Source: Cohnella herbarum
Lineage (GTDB): Bacteria; Bacillota; Bacilli; Paenibacillales; Paenibacillaceae
Assembly (NCBI RefSeq): GCF_012849095.1
Contig: NZ_CP051680.1
Span: 5,828,001-5,892,000, forward strand
Direction: 5' to 3'
DNA length: 64,000 nucleotides
Part shown: positions 25,687-35,018 of the stretch, piece by piece
Numbering within the stretch: position 1 is the stretch's first letter
Layout: every line of letters begins with the position of its first letter
Notes under the pieces: generated by a model
The model's input: only the letters and a program-made list of their open reading frames with translations
Databases searched by the model: none
What the model was told of the DNA's origin: nothing
Position numbers and translations under genes: made by a program

Positions 25687-26919
25687 TCAGAAGTTTTGCG
25701 TAACCGTGTTCAAGTATTCGGCCGAGCTTGCAACCTTCGTCGTTGCGATGCCGACCTCCTCGATCGTCTTCACCAGCGCCCGCAGTTCCGATTCCACTTT
25801 GGATATTTCGCTAAGGTTGTTTTCTAGGGCTTGCATGATTTGATTAAACGTTTCGCCGGTTCGTTCCGACTGCGTTTGCCCGGATTTGACGTGCTGCTTC
25901 ACGTCGAGAACCGATTCCACGACCTCTTGCGTATGGGAATTGGATTGTTGGATGAGCTCTCCGATTTGTTTGACCGCGTTAGCGGTTTCCTCTGACAGCT
26001 TCTTAACTTCGCTAGCTACGACCGCGAATCCGGCGCCGTGTTGGCCGGCCCTTGCGGCTTCTATGGATGCGTTGAGCGATAGGAGCTTGGTGTGGGAGGA
26101 GATTTGCTGTACGATGCGAACGATCGTCTGCATTTGATTGGAAGAGCGCGCCAGCTCGGAGAGAGAAGCTTCCATACGCAGGGAACGCTCTTGGATGGAT
26201 TCCATCCGCAGCGTAAGCTCGTTCATCTTATCGGAGCCGTCAATCGCCAACATTCTTGAATCGTGAGCCAGGTCGGCGCTATGGAGGAACAGATCGTTCA
26301 CCTGGTTGCTGCTGGCGATTAGCTGCTCTGTAGAAGCGCTGGTTTGCTCGGTTAACGCGGCTAGCTCCTGGCTGACGAGTCCGATCTTATGCTTCACCTC
26401 GCGGCGAACCTGCTCATGGACTTTTTCTCTTTCCTCCGCGTTGATTTTATCGTACGCCTCGAGAACGAGCTGCTGCTCGAAATTCAGAAGTTTGGTGACG
26501 GCTTTGCCGTAGATCAGGCTTGTCCGACTGTCGGACACGGAGCCGTGGATGATGTCCAGGAAAGTATTCTGCAGATTCTGAAAGCTGCCGATATACCATT
26601 TGGGCTCAAGACCGATCCGTTGATGAACTACGGCGATCCTTAGTCGCTTCAGTACGTATTCATTGTCGATATGACCGCTGAAGAGTTCGATGATATGCTG
26701 CGTAAGCGTCGTTCTCAGCCGTTCGATCGTGCTGTGGTCGGTGATGATTTGCCTCAGCGTCGTCACCTTAAGGATCGTCGCATAGAAAACATCGATGATT
26801 TCGTTAATCCGTTCGATAATGACCGGTTGGATGGATTGGATCATCCGTATATCTTCCTTCGTCAGATCGATCATCTTTAGCTGTGCCGAGAGCTTATCGT
26901 TCCCCATCTCAATGGTCAT
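25687..26919 (-). CDS. hemAT: Globin-coupled chemoreceptor (HemAT-like aerotaxis transducer)
   Basis: 410 residues without membrane segments. Protoglobin sensor (about 10-175) has the proximal His region RIAVVHQRIGLEPKWYIGSFQ, the hallmark of HemAT. The C-terminal methyl-accepting signalling domain (about 180-410) keeps the hairpin tip QQISSHTKLLSLNASIEAARAG. Expected role: cytosolic heme O2 sensor signalling to CheA/CheW. It starts at ATG 26919, 5 bases after the GGDEF-EAL stop, with AGGAG inside the upstream gene, so it is the last gene of a three-gene operon. Bacillus HemAT is slightly longer (about 430). Confidence 0.9.
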   Translation of the reverse strand: MTIEMGNDKLSAQLKMIDLTKEDIRMIQSIQPVIIERINEIIDVFYATILKVTTLRQIITDHSTIERLRTTLTQHIIELFSGHIDNEYVLKRLRIAVVHQRIGLEPKWYIGSFQNLQNTFLDIIHGSVSDSRTSLIYGKAVTKLLNFEQQLVLEAYDKINAEEREKVHEQVRREVKHKIGLVSQELAALTEQTSASTEQLIASSNQVNDLFLHSADLAHDSRMLAIDGSDKMNELTLRMESIQERSLRMEASLSELARSSNQMQTIVRIVQQISSHTKLLSLNASIEAARAGQHGAGFAVVASEVKKLSEETANAVKQIGELIQQSNSHTQEVVESVLDVKQHVKSGQTQSERTGETFNQIMQALENNLSEISKVESELRALVKTIEEVGIATTKVASSAEYLNTVTQNF

Positions 26920-26924
26920 GCAGG

Positions 26925-29000
26925 TTACACTCCTATCCAGTATCGGGATTCCAGTCTGTCCGGGGACATGGGCGGATCGATCAGATAACCTTGCACGATG
27001 TCGCAGGCCATCTTCCGAAGGCAATCGAGCTGATCGGTCGTCTCGACCCCTTCCGCAATGACTTTCAGGTTCAAGCCATGCGCCATATCGATGATGGTTT
27101 TCGTAATGACGACGCTCTTCGAATCGCTTATCAGCTCTTGAACGAAGCTCTTGTCGATCTTCAGAATATCGATGGGAAACTGTTTCATATAGCCTAGCGC
27201 AGAGTAACCCTTGCCGAAATCGTCTATCGCGATTTGAAAGCCGAGCGATTTGAATTCATGCAGGATAGGCAGTACCGATTCGATATCGTTCATGCTGCTG
27301 CTCTCCGTAATTTCGATTACGATCTGTTGCGGACTGCATGATGTCCCGCGCACGATGTCGCGAATCGAAGAGACCAGATCCGGGGCCATAAATTGCCTTG
27401 CGGAAAGATTAACCGCGATGGAGGGAACGTCGAAGGAATCGGCTAGCCAACGGCTTAATTGAACGCATACTTCTTTTAACACCCATTTTCCGATGTCCAT
27501 GATAATACCCGATTCTTCCGCGATGGGAATGAATTCTCCCGGCGGAACCTGCCCTAACGTTGGATGATTCCAACGAACGAGCGCCTCCATGCCTTCCATG
27601 CGGCAGCTTTCCGCGTTAACCTGCGGCTGATAATGGAGAAACATTTGATTTCTGGCGATTGCCCATCTCAGTTCGTTCTCCAAGTCCAGTTTGCGGTTGA
27701 AGGTATCGATAATATCCGAGTTGAATAGTTGGTAGCCGCTGTTTTGCAGTTTAGCTTCATACATGGCCAGATCGGCATGCTTGATTAAAGTATCGAAATC
27801 GTTACCGTGCGCGGGATACATGCAAATGCCGATGCTAGCGTCTAAATAGAGTTCGTTATCTTCCATTAAGAAGGGTTGCTTAATGCGGTCGATGATCTGC
27901 TTTGCGATATCCGTCGCTTGAGTAGATGCTTGCAGATCCCGCAGGACGATAACGAATTCGTCGCCGCCCAGCCGCGCGACCGTATCGTTCTTAGCGACGA
28001 CGGAGCTCAAGCGGCTTGCGACCTGTTGCAGCAACTTGTCCCCGATGTTGTGTCCCAGAGAATCGTTGACCATCTTGAAGCGGTCCAGATCGATAAAATA
28101 AACGGCAAACTGGCGATTGGTCCGGGCGGCTTGCGTCGTTGCCTCGTTTAACAGTTCATTAAGCAAGGTGCGATTCGGAAGTCCCGTCAAGGTGTCGTAA
28201 TGAGCCAAATATTTCAGATGCTCCTCGGATCGCTTGCGTTCCGTAATGTCGGTGAACATGCCGATATAGTTCGTAATGAGACCATTGTCATCGCGTAACG
28301 TTGATATGGATAACCATTCGGGATAGATTTCTCCGTTTTTTCGTTTATTCCAAATTTCGCCTTGCCAGAAGCCTGTCGAGTGGATTCTTTCCCACATTTT
28401 AATATAGAAATATTGATTTTGAATTCCGGAATGCAATAAGGCGGGAGTATGTCCGCTCGCTTCTTGCTCGGTAAACCCGGTCATCGTCGTAAACGCTTGG
28501 TTCACGGCTAGAATCCGCAGTTGTTTATCCGTAATCATTATCCCTTCGCTGGCATTGCTGAATACTTGCGCATGAAGCCGGAGTTTGGAGATCGTATTCT
28601 TGCGGTTAGTCATATCGGAGAACATCCCGACATAATTAATCGGGACCCCGTTCTCGTCCTTAACGGAGTTGATAGACAGCCATTCCGGATAGATTTCTCC
28701 GTTCTTTCGCTTATTCCAAATCTCCCCCTGCCATTTGCCGTCCCTATGGATCGAAGCCCACATGCTTACGTAAAAGTCCGCATCCTGAACATCCGATTTC
28801 AGCAGGCTTGGCGTCCTTCCGATGACTTCTGATTCGGCATATCCGGTTATCGCAATAAATGCCGGATTAATGCTAATGATCTTAGAGTAACGGTCCGTGA
28901 CCATAATCGCTTCCTGCGAGTTGTGAAAGATTCTAGCATAAGGCAATATCAAATCATCTTGCGACGTATGATCGTCAAGGGAATATGTATGTCGATTCAT
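26925..29000 (-). CDS. PAS-PAS-GGDEF-EAL cyclic-di-GMP enzyme
   Basis: 691 residues, soluble. Two PAS domains (about 20-135 and 145-257) share EIWNKRKNGEIYPEWLSI exactly, showing internal duplication. GGDEF domain about 262-425 with an intact RLGGDEF (345-349). EAL domain about 440-690 with MEALVRW, VNLSARQF, IEITES, DDFGKGYSAL, LKIDKSF and EGVET all present. Both synthesis and breakdown of c-di-GMP therefore look possible. The inhibitory RxxD site is absent (AKND at that position). Co-transcribed with STAS and HemAT-like genes, which suggests O2- or redox-linked control of motility versus attachment. Confidence 0.92.
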   Translation of the reverse strand: MNRHTYSLDDHTSQDDLILPYARIFHNSQEAIMVTDRYSKIISINPAFIAITGYAESEVIGRTPSLLKSDVQDADFYVSMWASIHRDGKWQGEIWNKRKNGEIYPEWLSINSVKDENGVPINYVGMFSDMTNRKNTISKLRLHAQVFSNASEGIMITDKQLRILAVNQAFTTMTGFTEQEASGHTPALLHSGIQNQYFYIKMWERIHSTGFWQGEIWNKRKNGEIYPEWLSISTLRDDNGLITNYIGMFTDITERKRSEEHLKYLAHYDTLTGLPNRTLLNELLNEATTQAARTNRQFAVYFIDLDRFKMVNDSLGHNIGDKLLQQVASRLSSVVAKNDTVARLGGDEFVIVLRDLQASTQATDIAKQIIDRIKQPFLMEDNELYLDASIGICMYPAHGNDFDTLIKHADLAMYEAKLQNSGYQLFNSDIIDTFNRKLDLENELRWAIARNQMFLHYQPQVNAESCRMEGMEALVRWNHPTLGQVPPGEFIPIAEESGIIMDIGKWVLKEVCVQLSRWLADSFDVPSIAVNLSARQFMAPDLVSSIRDIVRGTSCSPQQIVIEITESSSMNDIESVLPILHEFKSLGFQIAIDDFGKGYSALGYMKQFPIDILKIDKSFVQELISDSKSVVITKTIIDMAHGLNLKVIAEGVETTDQLDCLRKMACDIVQGYLIDPPMSPDRLESRYWIGV

Positions 29001-29037
29001 GAAAGAACCCCTCTCGTTGCTTGACTCGATACCCAGA

Positions 29038-29328
29038 TCAGAGCGCGATGCCTGCCATAATTAATCGTTCCCTGAGCTGTTCATGCGCGTTTAATATAGT
29101 AACCTTTACATTGAAATCTTCGGCGATTTTCTGCACGGCAAGCAACAGCCCGAGCGCCGAGCTATCCATCTCCGTTACCGCCTCGAGCTGAAATGCGATG
29201 CCGGTCATTCGGTTATGGAGACGGGGAAAAAGCTGCTGGCGAACCGAGGTGGCTTCCCTTACTCCGATTGCTCCGGTGAGGACGACTATAATTCGCTCAT
29301 TGATATCGCTGCTGATTTCATAGCACAT
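29038..29328 (-). CDS. STAS-domain anti-sigma-factor antagonist-like protein
   Basis: 96 residues, a single STAS domain. The phosphorylatable Ser lies in VTEMDSSALGLLLA, as in SpoIIAA/RsbV. It is the first gene of the operon with the GGDEF-EAL and chemoreceptor genes (37-base gap). No kinase or anti-sigma partner is in the window, so the partner switch it belongs to is unknown. GGGAGGC precedes the ATG. Confidence 0.85.
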   Translation of the reverse strand: MCYEISSDINERIIVVLTGAIGVREATSVRQQLFPRLHNRMTGIAFQLEAVTEMDSSALGLLLAVQKIAEDFNVKVTILNAHEQLRERLIMAGIAL

Positions 29329-29502
29329 GTACGAGCCTCCCTTGATCGGAGTGGATATACCTATCTATACCGCCGATTCCAGAATTTATCTATGACATTC
29401 CTCACATCCGGCGGACAAAACAAAAGCCAGCAGCCTCTCGTTCGAGGGCGACCGGCTTACTTAGATAGATATCGGTGCCGTTTATAAGCTTGGTATTGGC
29501 GG

Positions 29503-30618
29503 TTAAGGTTCGGATGAGCGCTTCTTTGTTTTCGCAAGTTTGGAGAAGAGCAGTTTGAGCAGGGGCGGGACGGCAAAGAAAATGAAAAAAGTTCTGAACA
29601 CTTGATAACTGGTCACAATCGAGACATCGGCTTCGATCTCGTGGGCGATAATGCCCATCTGATCCATCCCTCCGGGGGAGAGGCTCAATAACGCGGTTGC
29701 GGCGGATACGTCATGGATTCGGGTCATGAGATAGCTTAGCAAGCACGCGCCCGCAATGAGAACGGCTCCGCTGACGACGGAGAGGGACACAATTCGCAGC
29801 TTGTTCGGAAGAGTCTCGGGCTTCAGCAGCAGTCCGATGTAACAGCCGATCATCAATTGCGCCACGTTAACAAGCGATGAAGGTAATCCCGGGCCGGGGA
29901 GTCCGGACAGATGCAAGACGCTTGTGACGAGCATCGGGGCCAGCAAGAATGCCGTCGGGAAATTGACTCTGTTGCCTAGTAGCGCGAAGGCGGTGCAAGC
30001 GATGGCGAACGGAAGGATATCGGGAAACAGAGCCGCCCAACCGGCAGAGATCTCCGTAACGGGAACGATCTGAAGTTCGGAGTGAACGCCGCCCATCAAC
30101 GGACTGAAAATAAGAAGCGGGACGGCTACGACGATCATCATCAGTCTGGAAGCCTGCAAGAAGGTGACGACGGTGATGTCGATTCCTTTGGTTTCCTCCG
30201 CGAGCGCGATCATTTGGGAAAGCCCGCCCGGGATACTGCCCGTCAACGTTGTCGGGAAAGGGATTCCGGTCAGCCTGGTCATGCCGTAAGCGATCAGCGC
30301 GCAGAGAAGCAGTAGCAGTAACGTCAACAAGATCATAGAAGGAAATTGACGAATGATTTCTCTCAGCGTTGCGGTCGTAAAGGAAAGGCCGATCGCATAG
30401 CCTACGGTGATCAGTCCCGCATTGCGCAAGGAGCCCGGCCAATAGAGCTGAACGGATTTCATTACTCGACCGGCTAGCCACACTCCGATCATAGGTCCGA
30501 GGAGCCAAGGAATAGGCATGCGAATTAGCGTGAAAAGATAGCCGGACACGAGCGCGATGATCAGGGTCAGAACGAAGGGCATACTTTTACCGGTTATTAA
30601 TGGGATAGCTTTCCGCAT
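29503..30618 (-). CDS. AbrB-family membrane protein (PF05145-type putative transporter)
   Basis: 371 residues with about 10 membrane helices arranged as two repeats. The motifs PIPWLLGPMIG, TGSIPGGLSQMIALAEE and LLSLSPGGMDQMGIIAHEI are the duplicated AbrB/AmoA-like domain; 'ammonia monooxygenase' in databases is a misnomer. It is probably a transporter of unknown substrate and is not the AbrB transition-state regulator. ATG 30618 follows GGAGGCATCTC. Confidence 0.85.
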   Translation of the reverse strand: MRKAIPLITGKSMPFVLTLIIALVSGYLFTLIRMPIPWLLGPMIGVWLAGRVMKSVQLYWPGSLRNAGLITVGYAIGLSFTTATLREIIRQFPSMILLTLLLLLLCALIAYGMTRLTGIPFPTTLTGSIPGGLSQMIALAEETKGIDITVVTFLQASRLMMIVVAVPLLIFSPLMGGVHSELQIVPVTEISAGWAALFPDILPFAIACTAFALLGNRVNFPTAFLLAPMLVTSVLHLSGLPGPGLPSSLVNVAQLMIGCYIGLLLKPETLPNKLRIVSLSVVSGAVLIAGACLLSYLMTRIHDVSAATALLSLSPGGMDQMGIIAHEIEADVSIVTSYQVFRTFFIFFAVPPLLKLLFSKLAKTKKRSSEP

Positions 30619-30770
30619 GAGATGCCTCCAGTTGCGTGCGATCAATTCCGACTCCTATCGAATTTACGATACTCCTGCAAGGAGGCGGGAGTCAAATGTC
30701 AGATGGCATTGGCATGACTTAGGCTGTCCATTATACTGAAAGAATAAGGAAAACTAGGGAGGGACTTGGA

Positions 30771-31355
30771 TTGAACTACGAGAAGAAGCCGGATAAGCCG
30801 CATTTGATTAAAGAGTCGGGATGGACCGTAGAGGATTACATGAAATTGCCCGAGGACGGAAACCAGTATGAGATCGTTGCGGGCATATTGGAGTTAAAGC
30901 CTTCGCCGACAACCACTCATCAACGAATTAGCCACCAGATAGAGAGTATACTTACGGATTCATGCGAGAATGAATATATTATTATGGATTCGCCGATCGA
31001 CGTGATTTTATCGGATAGGGAAACCAGACAGCCGGATATTCTGATGGTTCACCGGTCCCGTTCCGACATCATTCAAGAGCATGCGGTCGTCGGACCGCCT
31101 GATCTGGTCATTGAAATATTATCTCCGTCCACCATTAAACGCGATAGAGTGATGAAGCTTAGAAGTTACGCCCATTTCGGAGTACCTGAATACTGGATCG
31201 TCGATCCCTTGAATGTCACGATCGAACAATATGTTCAGTCAAGCGAAGGGGCCCCGTATGAATTGCTGGAGCTATTTAGCAAGGATGATACGGTGACTTC
31301 GGACAGGCTGCCTTGCGTAAATTTTAAGGTCGGCGAAGGCATTATACTCAGATAA
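30771..31355 (+). CDS. Uma2-family putative endonuclease (DUF820)
   Basis: 194 residues of the Uma2/DUF820 PD-(D/E)xK fold: YEIVAGILELKPSPTTTHQRIS, then RQPDILMVHRS (Asp), PDLVIEILSPST (E..K region) and KLRSYAHFGVPEYWIVDP. It is widespread in cyanobacteria and Firmicutes; activity and role are unproven. TTG at 30771 with AGGGAGGG upstream. A single gene followed by a terminator. Confidence 0.87.
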   Translation: MNYEKKPDKPHLIKESGWTVEDYMKLPEDGNQYEIVAGILELKPSPTTTHQRISHQIESILTDSCENEYIIMDSPIDVILSDRETRQPDILMVHRSRSDIIQEHAVVGPPDLVIEILSPSTIKRDRVMKLRSYAHFGVPEYWIVDPLNVTIEQYVQSSEGAPYELLELFSKDDTVTSDRLPCVNFKVGEGIILR

Positions 31356-31360
31356 AATCG

Positions 31361-31399
31361 AATGGCCGGGTTCCTCCCTTCGGAGGGAGCCCGGCCATT
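31361..31399. terminator. Bidirectional terminator between Uma2 and fabV
   Basis: AATGGCCGGG.CCTCC/GGAGG.CCCGGCCATT hairpin between convergent genes with short T runs on both sides. Confidence 0.85.
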
Positions 31400-31404
31400 A
31401 TCGT

Positions 31405-32595
31405 TTAGCTTAAATTCGGAATGTTCACGTTCGGATCCACGTCCGCTTCGTAATCGACGCCATTCGTCTCGAAGCCGAACAGTTGGAAAAACTCGCGTCG
31501 GTAGCCTTCAAGATCCGTCAACTGCATGATGTTGTCCGTCGTCAGCTCGTTCCAGATGCTCGCGACTTCCCGTTGAACGTCTTCCCGCATTTCCCAATCG
31601 TCGATGCGGATACGGCCTTCCTCGTCGACGGGGACGCCGTTCTGCGAATAGAGGCGCTCCGAGAACAGTCGGTAGGTTTGCTCGATGCAGCCCTCGTGAA
31701 TGCCTTTTTCCTTCATGACTTTATACAGGGCGGAGATGTACAGCGGTACGACCGGAATCGCCGAACTCGATTGCGTCACAAGAGCCTTGCTTACGGTTAC
31801 GAACGCACGACCGCCGCTTGCGCCGAGTTGTTCGTTCAGTAGTTTCGCGGTAGACTCCAAGTGGTCTTTCGCTTGACCGATCGTTCCTTCGCGGTAAATG
31901 TCTTGCGTAATTTTCGAACCGATATAGGAATAAGCGATCGTCGTTGCATGATCGGCCAACGCTCCGCCTTGTCGAAGAGCGTCGATCCACAATTGCCAAT
32001 CTTCGCCGCCCATGACGTCGACCGTTTCGCGGATTTCGGATTCCGTTGCCGGATCGATCGTGATCGAGCTGACCTCCCCGTTATGAAAGTTGACGGTTTT
32101 GTTCGTATAAGTTTGTCCGATCGGTTTGAGCACCGAATTGGACGTTTCTCCCGTCCGCGGATTCGTTCGGCGAGGCGAGGCCACGCTATATACGACCAAG
32201 TCCACTTGTCCGAGTTCTCTGCGGATCAGCTCGACCGCTTTCGCTTTCGTCTCGTCGGTGAAAGCATCTCCGGTTACGCTATAAGATTTCAGCCCGGCTG
32301 CCTGCGCGGCGTTCTCGAAAGCGGCGGAATTGTACCAGCCTGCGGAAGCGGGACGATCCGCGGAACGTTGACCTTGACGGTATATGCCGACGGTATTGGC
32401 GCCCGCGCCGAATGCCGCTACGATTCTCGAGGCAAGACCGTATCCGGCGGAGGCTCCGATAACGAGGACGTTACGGGGACCTTGCAGTGCGGGTTTGGCT
32501 TTCACATAGTCCAATTGTTCTTGTACTTGAAGAGCGCAACCTTGCGGGTGTGCCGTCGTGCAGATAAAGCCGCGTGTTCTAGGTTTGATAATCAT
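31405..32595 (-). CDS. fabV: FabV-type trans-2-enoyl-ACP/CoA reductase
   Basis: 396 residues, the full family length. It opens MIIKPRTRGFICTTAHPQGC as FabV does. The NADH-binding motif is VLVIGASAGYGLASRI (about 42-57). The catalytic Tyr and Lys lie in TIAYSYIGSKITQDIY and TIGQAK. It reduces the enoyl double bond in fatty acid synthesis and is insensitive to triclosan in characterised homologues. Single gene, cytoplasmic. Whether it replaces or supplements FabI/FabL here is unknown. Confidence 0.94.
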   Translation of the reverse strand: MIIKPRTRGFICTTAHPQGCALQVQEQLDYVKAKPALQGPRNVLVIGASAGYGLASRIVAAFGAGANTVGIYRQGQRSADRPASAGWYNSAAFENAAQAAGLKSYSVTGDAFTDETKAKAVELIRRELGQVDLVVYSVASPRRTNPRTGETSNSVLKPIGQTYTNKTVNFHNGEVSSITIDPATESEIRETVDVMGGEDWQLWIDALRQGGALADHATTIAYSYIGSKITQDIYREGTIGQAKDHLESTAKLLNEQLGASGGRAFVTVSKALVTQSSSAIPVVPLYISALYKVMKEKGIHEGCIEQTYRLFSERLYSQNGVPVDEEGRIRIDDWEMREDVQREVASIWNELTTDNIMQLTDLEGYRREFFQLFGFETNGVDYEADVDPNVNIPNLS

Positions 32596-32830
32596 TGTAC
32601 GTTGATTCCCTTCTGAGTTCGAGTGCTGCTTTCTATTTTAACGATTTTTCGACGAAACGGAAACTCCGACGGATGAAGCCCCCGCATTCCGTTCTTCTGT
32701 CCACTTCGTATACTTGTAGAGGGAGTTATTGGACGAGATGGATATGAAGCCGCGAAGTGGGGTATTCTATGAATAGATTTACTAGAGATCTCGCTTTTTG
32801 CGAGAGGAGAGGCAAGGGACGGGACGAGGA

Positions 32831-33436
32831 ATGAATACGAATCACGAGGTTACGACGGCGGCACGAAGCCAAGCAGGACCCATGGGTAAACGACGCGGAA
32901 GGCGGCTAAGTTTCATCGCTATGGCAATATTGGCCGTGTATCTTATTATGAATGTCGATGCGATCGGCCGTTGGTTTCCGATAGGGTGGTTTCGCGAGGC
33001 TCCGGTAATTACGCGATTGCATCCCATCGTAGCGGAAAATAAGGATAAGCTTGTGGCCCAGAGCGAGAAAATCGGGATTCGTGTGGTCATCACGGATGAT
33101 TTCCGCAGCTCGGGAGAACAGGATGCCTTGTATCGTAAGGGGAGAAGCGACGGCGGATCGATCGTGACCCAAGTTAAGGGCGGTCAATCCTATCATAATT
33201 ACGGTCTTGCCATCGATTTCGCCTTAGGCGTTGCCGGAGGCAAAGTCATTTGGGATCTGGAATACGACGGTAACGGCAACGGGAAATCGGATTGGATGGA
33301 AGTTGTAGGCATCGCCAAGAAGTTGGGATTCGCTTGGGGCGGCGACTGGAAGGGGTTTCCCGACTATCCCCATTTGCAGATGGATTTCGGCTACTCGATC
33401 GGCGAACTGCAACGAGGCTGGAGACCATCCTCCTAA
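32831..33436 (+). CDS. M15-family cell-wall peptidase (CwlK/VanY-like)
   Basis: 201 residues. N-terminal membrane anchor (about 27-45), then an M15 metallopeptidase domain with DDFRSSGEQDALYRKGR, the zinc motif QSYHNYGLAIDFA (His and Asp) and the third ligand in YPHLQMDFG. Likely hydrolyses peptidoglycan peptides as a DD-carboxypeptidase or L-Ala-D-Glu endopeptidase outside the membrane. ATG 32831 is favoured; an in-frame TTG at 32798 overlaps a small hairpin TCTCGC/GCGAGA. Confidence 0.85.
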   Translation: MNTNHEVTTAARSQAGPMGKRRGRRLSFIAMAILAVYLIMNVDAIGRWFPIGWFREAPVITRLHPIVAENKDKLVAQSEKIGIRVVITDDFRSSGEQDALYRKGRSDGGSIVTQVKGGQSYHNYGLAIDFALGVAGGKVIWDLEYDGNGNGKSDWMEVVGIAKKLGFAWGGDWKGFPDYPHLQMDFGYSIGELQRGWRPSS

Positions 33437-33507
33437 TAAATAAGGATTATCTTGTTATATTCCGTGGAGTATAATAAGGATAAACATATTACTCAGGAGG
33501 ATCTTCC

Positions 33508-33852
33508 TTGGATCATAATTACAAAGAGCCGCAATACGGGTTTTCTCCCCCGCCTCCGTTTACGCCGCAGAAGACGAACGGCAAATCCATTGCCGCATTG
33601 GTCCTTGGCATCTTAGCCATCGTACTGCCCTATATCGGATTTATCGTCGGAATCATCGCGATCATTTTCGCGTCGCTGTCGCTCAAAGAAATCAAGAGAA
33701 CGCAAGAACAAGGACGCGGATTGGCCATAGCCGGCCTTGTTTGCGGCATTGTGGGAACGGCCGTTTATGCGGTCATTTTGCTGTTTGTGGTCATCGCGTT
33801 CTTTGCGTTTTTCGATGCGGGATTCTCGTCTTTCAACAGCTACAATTTTTAA
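33508..33852 (+). CDS. DUF4190 membrane protein
   Basis: 114 residues. A Pro-rich N-terminus (FSPPPPFTPQ) precedes two membrane helices (about 27-54 and 73-101) separated by the DUF4190 signature LSLKEIKRTQEQGRGLAIAG. Function unknown. TTG start with AGGAGG 7 bases before. Followed by a short hairpin (33856-33886) ending TTTTC. Confidence 0.82.
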   Translation: MDHNYKEPQYGFSPPPPFTPQKTNGKSIAALVLGILAIVLPYIGFIVGIIAIIFASLSLKEIKRTQEQGRGLAIAGLVCGIVGTAVYAVILLFVVIAFFAFFDAGFSSFNSYNF

Positions 33853-33855
33853 CCG

Positions 33856-33886
33856 AACGGAAGCCTCTTGCGGGTTTCCGTTTTCA
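33856..33886 (+). terminator. Weak terminator after DUF4190 gene
   Basis: ACGGAA..CC/GG..TTTCCGT hairpin followed by TTTTC, 4 bases after the stop codon. Confidence 0.5.
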
Positions 33887-33908
33887 TATTTATCGAGGAG
33901 GAGATAAC

Positions 33909-34934
33909 ATGACCGTACCTAAACTCCAAAAATCGACTTTGTGGTTTCTTGCTATAGCAATGCTGATTGCGATAGCGGATATGTTCAGCGTAAGAGTGCT
34001 CTTGCTCGCCGAAGAAGAACCGTTGCTGGTGTACGCCGTTCTATTCGATTTCATGCTCGTTATTCCATTCCTATACTGGTTGTTGGTGTTGCGCAGAAAA
34101 GGTAAATCCATCGCAAAGATTATGGCGTTCCCTTTGTTGGGAGCATTGGCGGCGTGGCTTATTGTTCCTTCGGCGCAAAGGAGTATGGTTTGGAATGCGA
34201 TCTGGCCGGTCGAAGCTCTCATTATCGCGGCGGAGGTTGCCTTTATTGTTTACGAGATTAGGATCGCCTATCGCGTTATCAAAGGATTTCGGGAGGCTGC
34301 CCGCCATGAGCCGGATACGGCGGAGGCTCTACGCATGGCGGTTCACGACGGGCTGGGGCGCGGTAAACTGGCATCGGTAATCCTTCATGACGCAAGCCTG
34401 ATCTATTACTTGTTATTCTCATGGAAGAGGAAGCGGCAGACGGTTACCGGGGACGCGGCCTTATTCTCATACCACAAGAAGACGAATCAAGTATTGTACT
34501 CCGCCATTATTACTAAAATCATCCTTATCGAAGGCGTTGTCGTTCATCTTCTGGTTCAACAATGGTCACACTGGGCGGCATGGATTCTTACGATCGCGGA
34601 CCTTTGGCTTCTGGCGCTGATCTGGGGCGATTGTCGCGCATCCGCGCTTCAACCCGTCAAAGTCGTAAACGGAACTTTGCGGTTAAGGTACGGATTACGG
34701 ATACAGGCGGATATTCCGCTCGATGCGATTGCCGAAATCGCAAGCGCGCGGGAATTTCATCCGGACGTTCAGGAGCAGCGAAATAGCGCCCTTCCGATTC
34801 TGGGTATCCCTAACGTTAAAATAGCGCTAAAGCAGCCCGTCAACGTTAACGGACTGCTGTTCCTTCCAAGGAAGGTTACGACGATCTATCTTGCGCTTGA
34901 TGAGCCGGATGCTTTCGCAAGGGAGCTTCAATGA
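33909..34934 (+). CDS. Uncharacterised multi-pass membrane protein
   Basis: 341 residues. Several hydrophobic segments (about 10-35, 42-60, 70-88, 94-115, 195-225, 232-245) precede a soluble C-terminal part (about 255-341) with PH/bPH2-like strands (LRYGLRIQADIPLDAIAEI). No catalytic motif recognised. GAGGAGGAG precedes the ATG. It may be co-transcribed with the DUF4190 gene if the hairpin between them is leaky. Ends before a terminator at 34952. Confidence 0.75.
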   Translation: MTVPKLQKSTLWFLAIAMLIAIADMFSVRVLLLAEEEPLLVYAVLFDFMLVIPFLYWLLVLRRKGKSIAKIMAFPLLGALAAWLIVPSAQRSMVWNAIWPVEALIIAAEVAFIVYEIRIAYRVIKGFREAARHEPDTAEALRMAVHDGLGRGKLASVILHDASLIYYLLFSWKRKRQTVTGDAALFSYHKKTNQVLYSAIITKIILIEGVVVHLLVQQWSHWAAWILTIADLWLLALIWGDCRASALQPVKVVNGTLRLRYGLRIQADIPLDAIAEIASAREFHPDVQEQRNSALPILGIPNVKIALKQPVNVNGLLFLPRKVTTIYLALDEPDAFARELQ

Positions 34935-34951
34935 GCCTGGAGCGCATAAGA

Positions 34952-34986
34952 AAGGACCCTCCTTAGCGATAGCGGAAGGTCCTTTT
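34952..34986 (+). terminator. Rho-independent terminator
   Basis: AAGGACC.TCC/GGA.GGTCCTT followed by TTCT after the membrane-protein gene; convergent with the exonuclease gene. Confidence 0.75.
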
Positions 34987-35018
34987 CTGCTTGTTATGCC
35001 GGGACAAATAAGCGGAGC

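Noticed and set aside
29430..29466. Terminator hairpin between the STAS and AbrB-type genes
   Set aside because: Stem AGCC..CCTC/GAGG..GGCT is interrupted and lacks a T run in either useful direction.
31861..32616. 251-codon open frame antisense to fabV
   Set aside because: Shadow of FabV; composition unlike a real protein.
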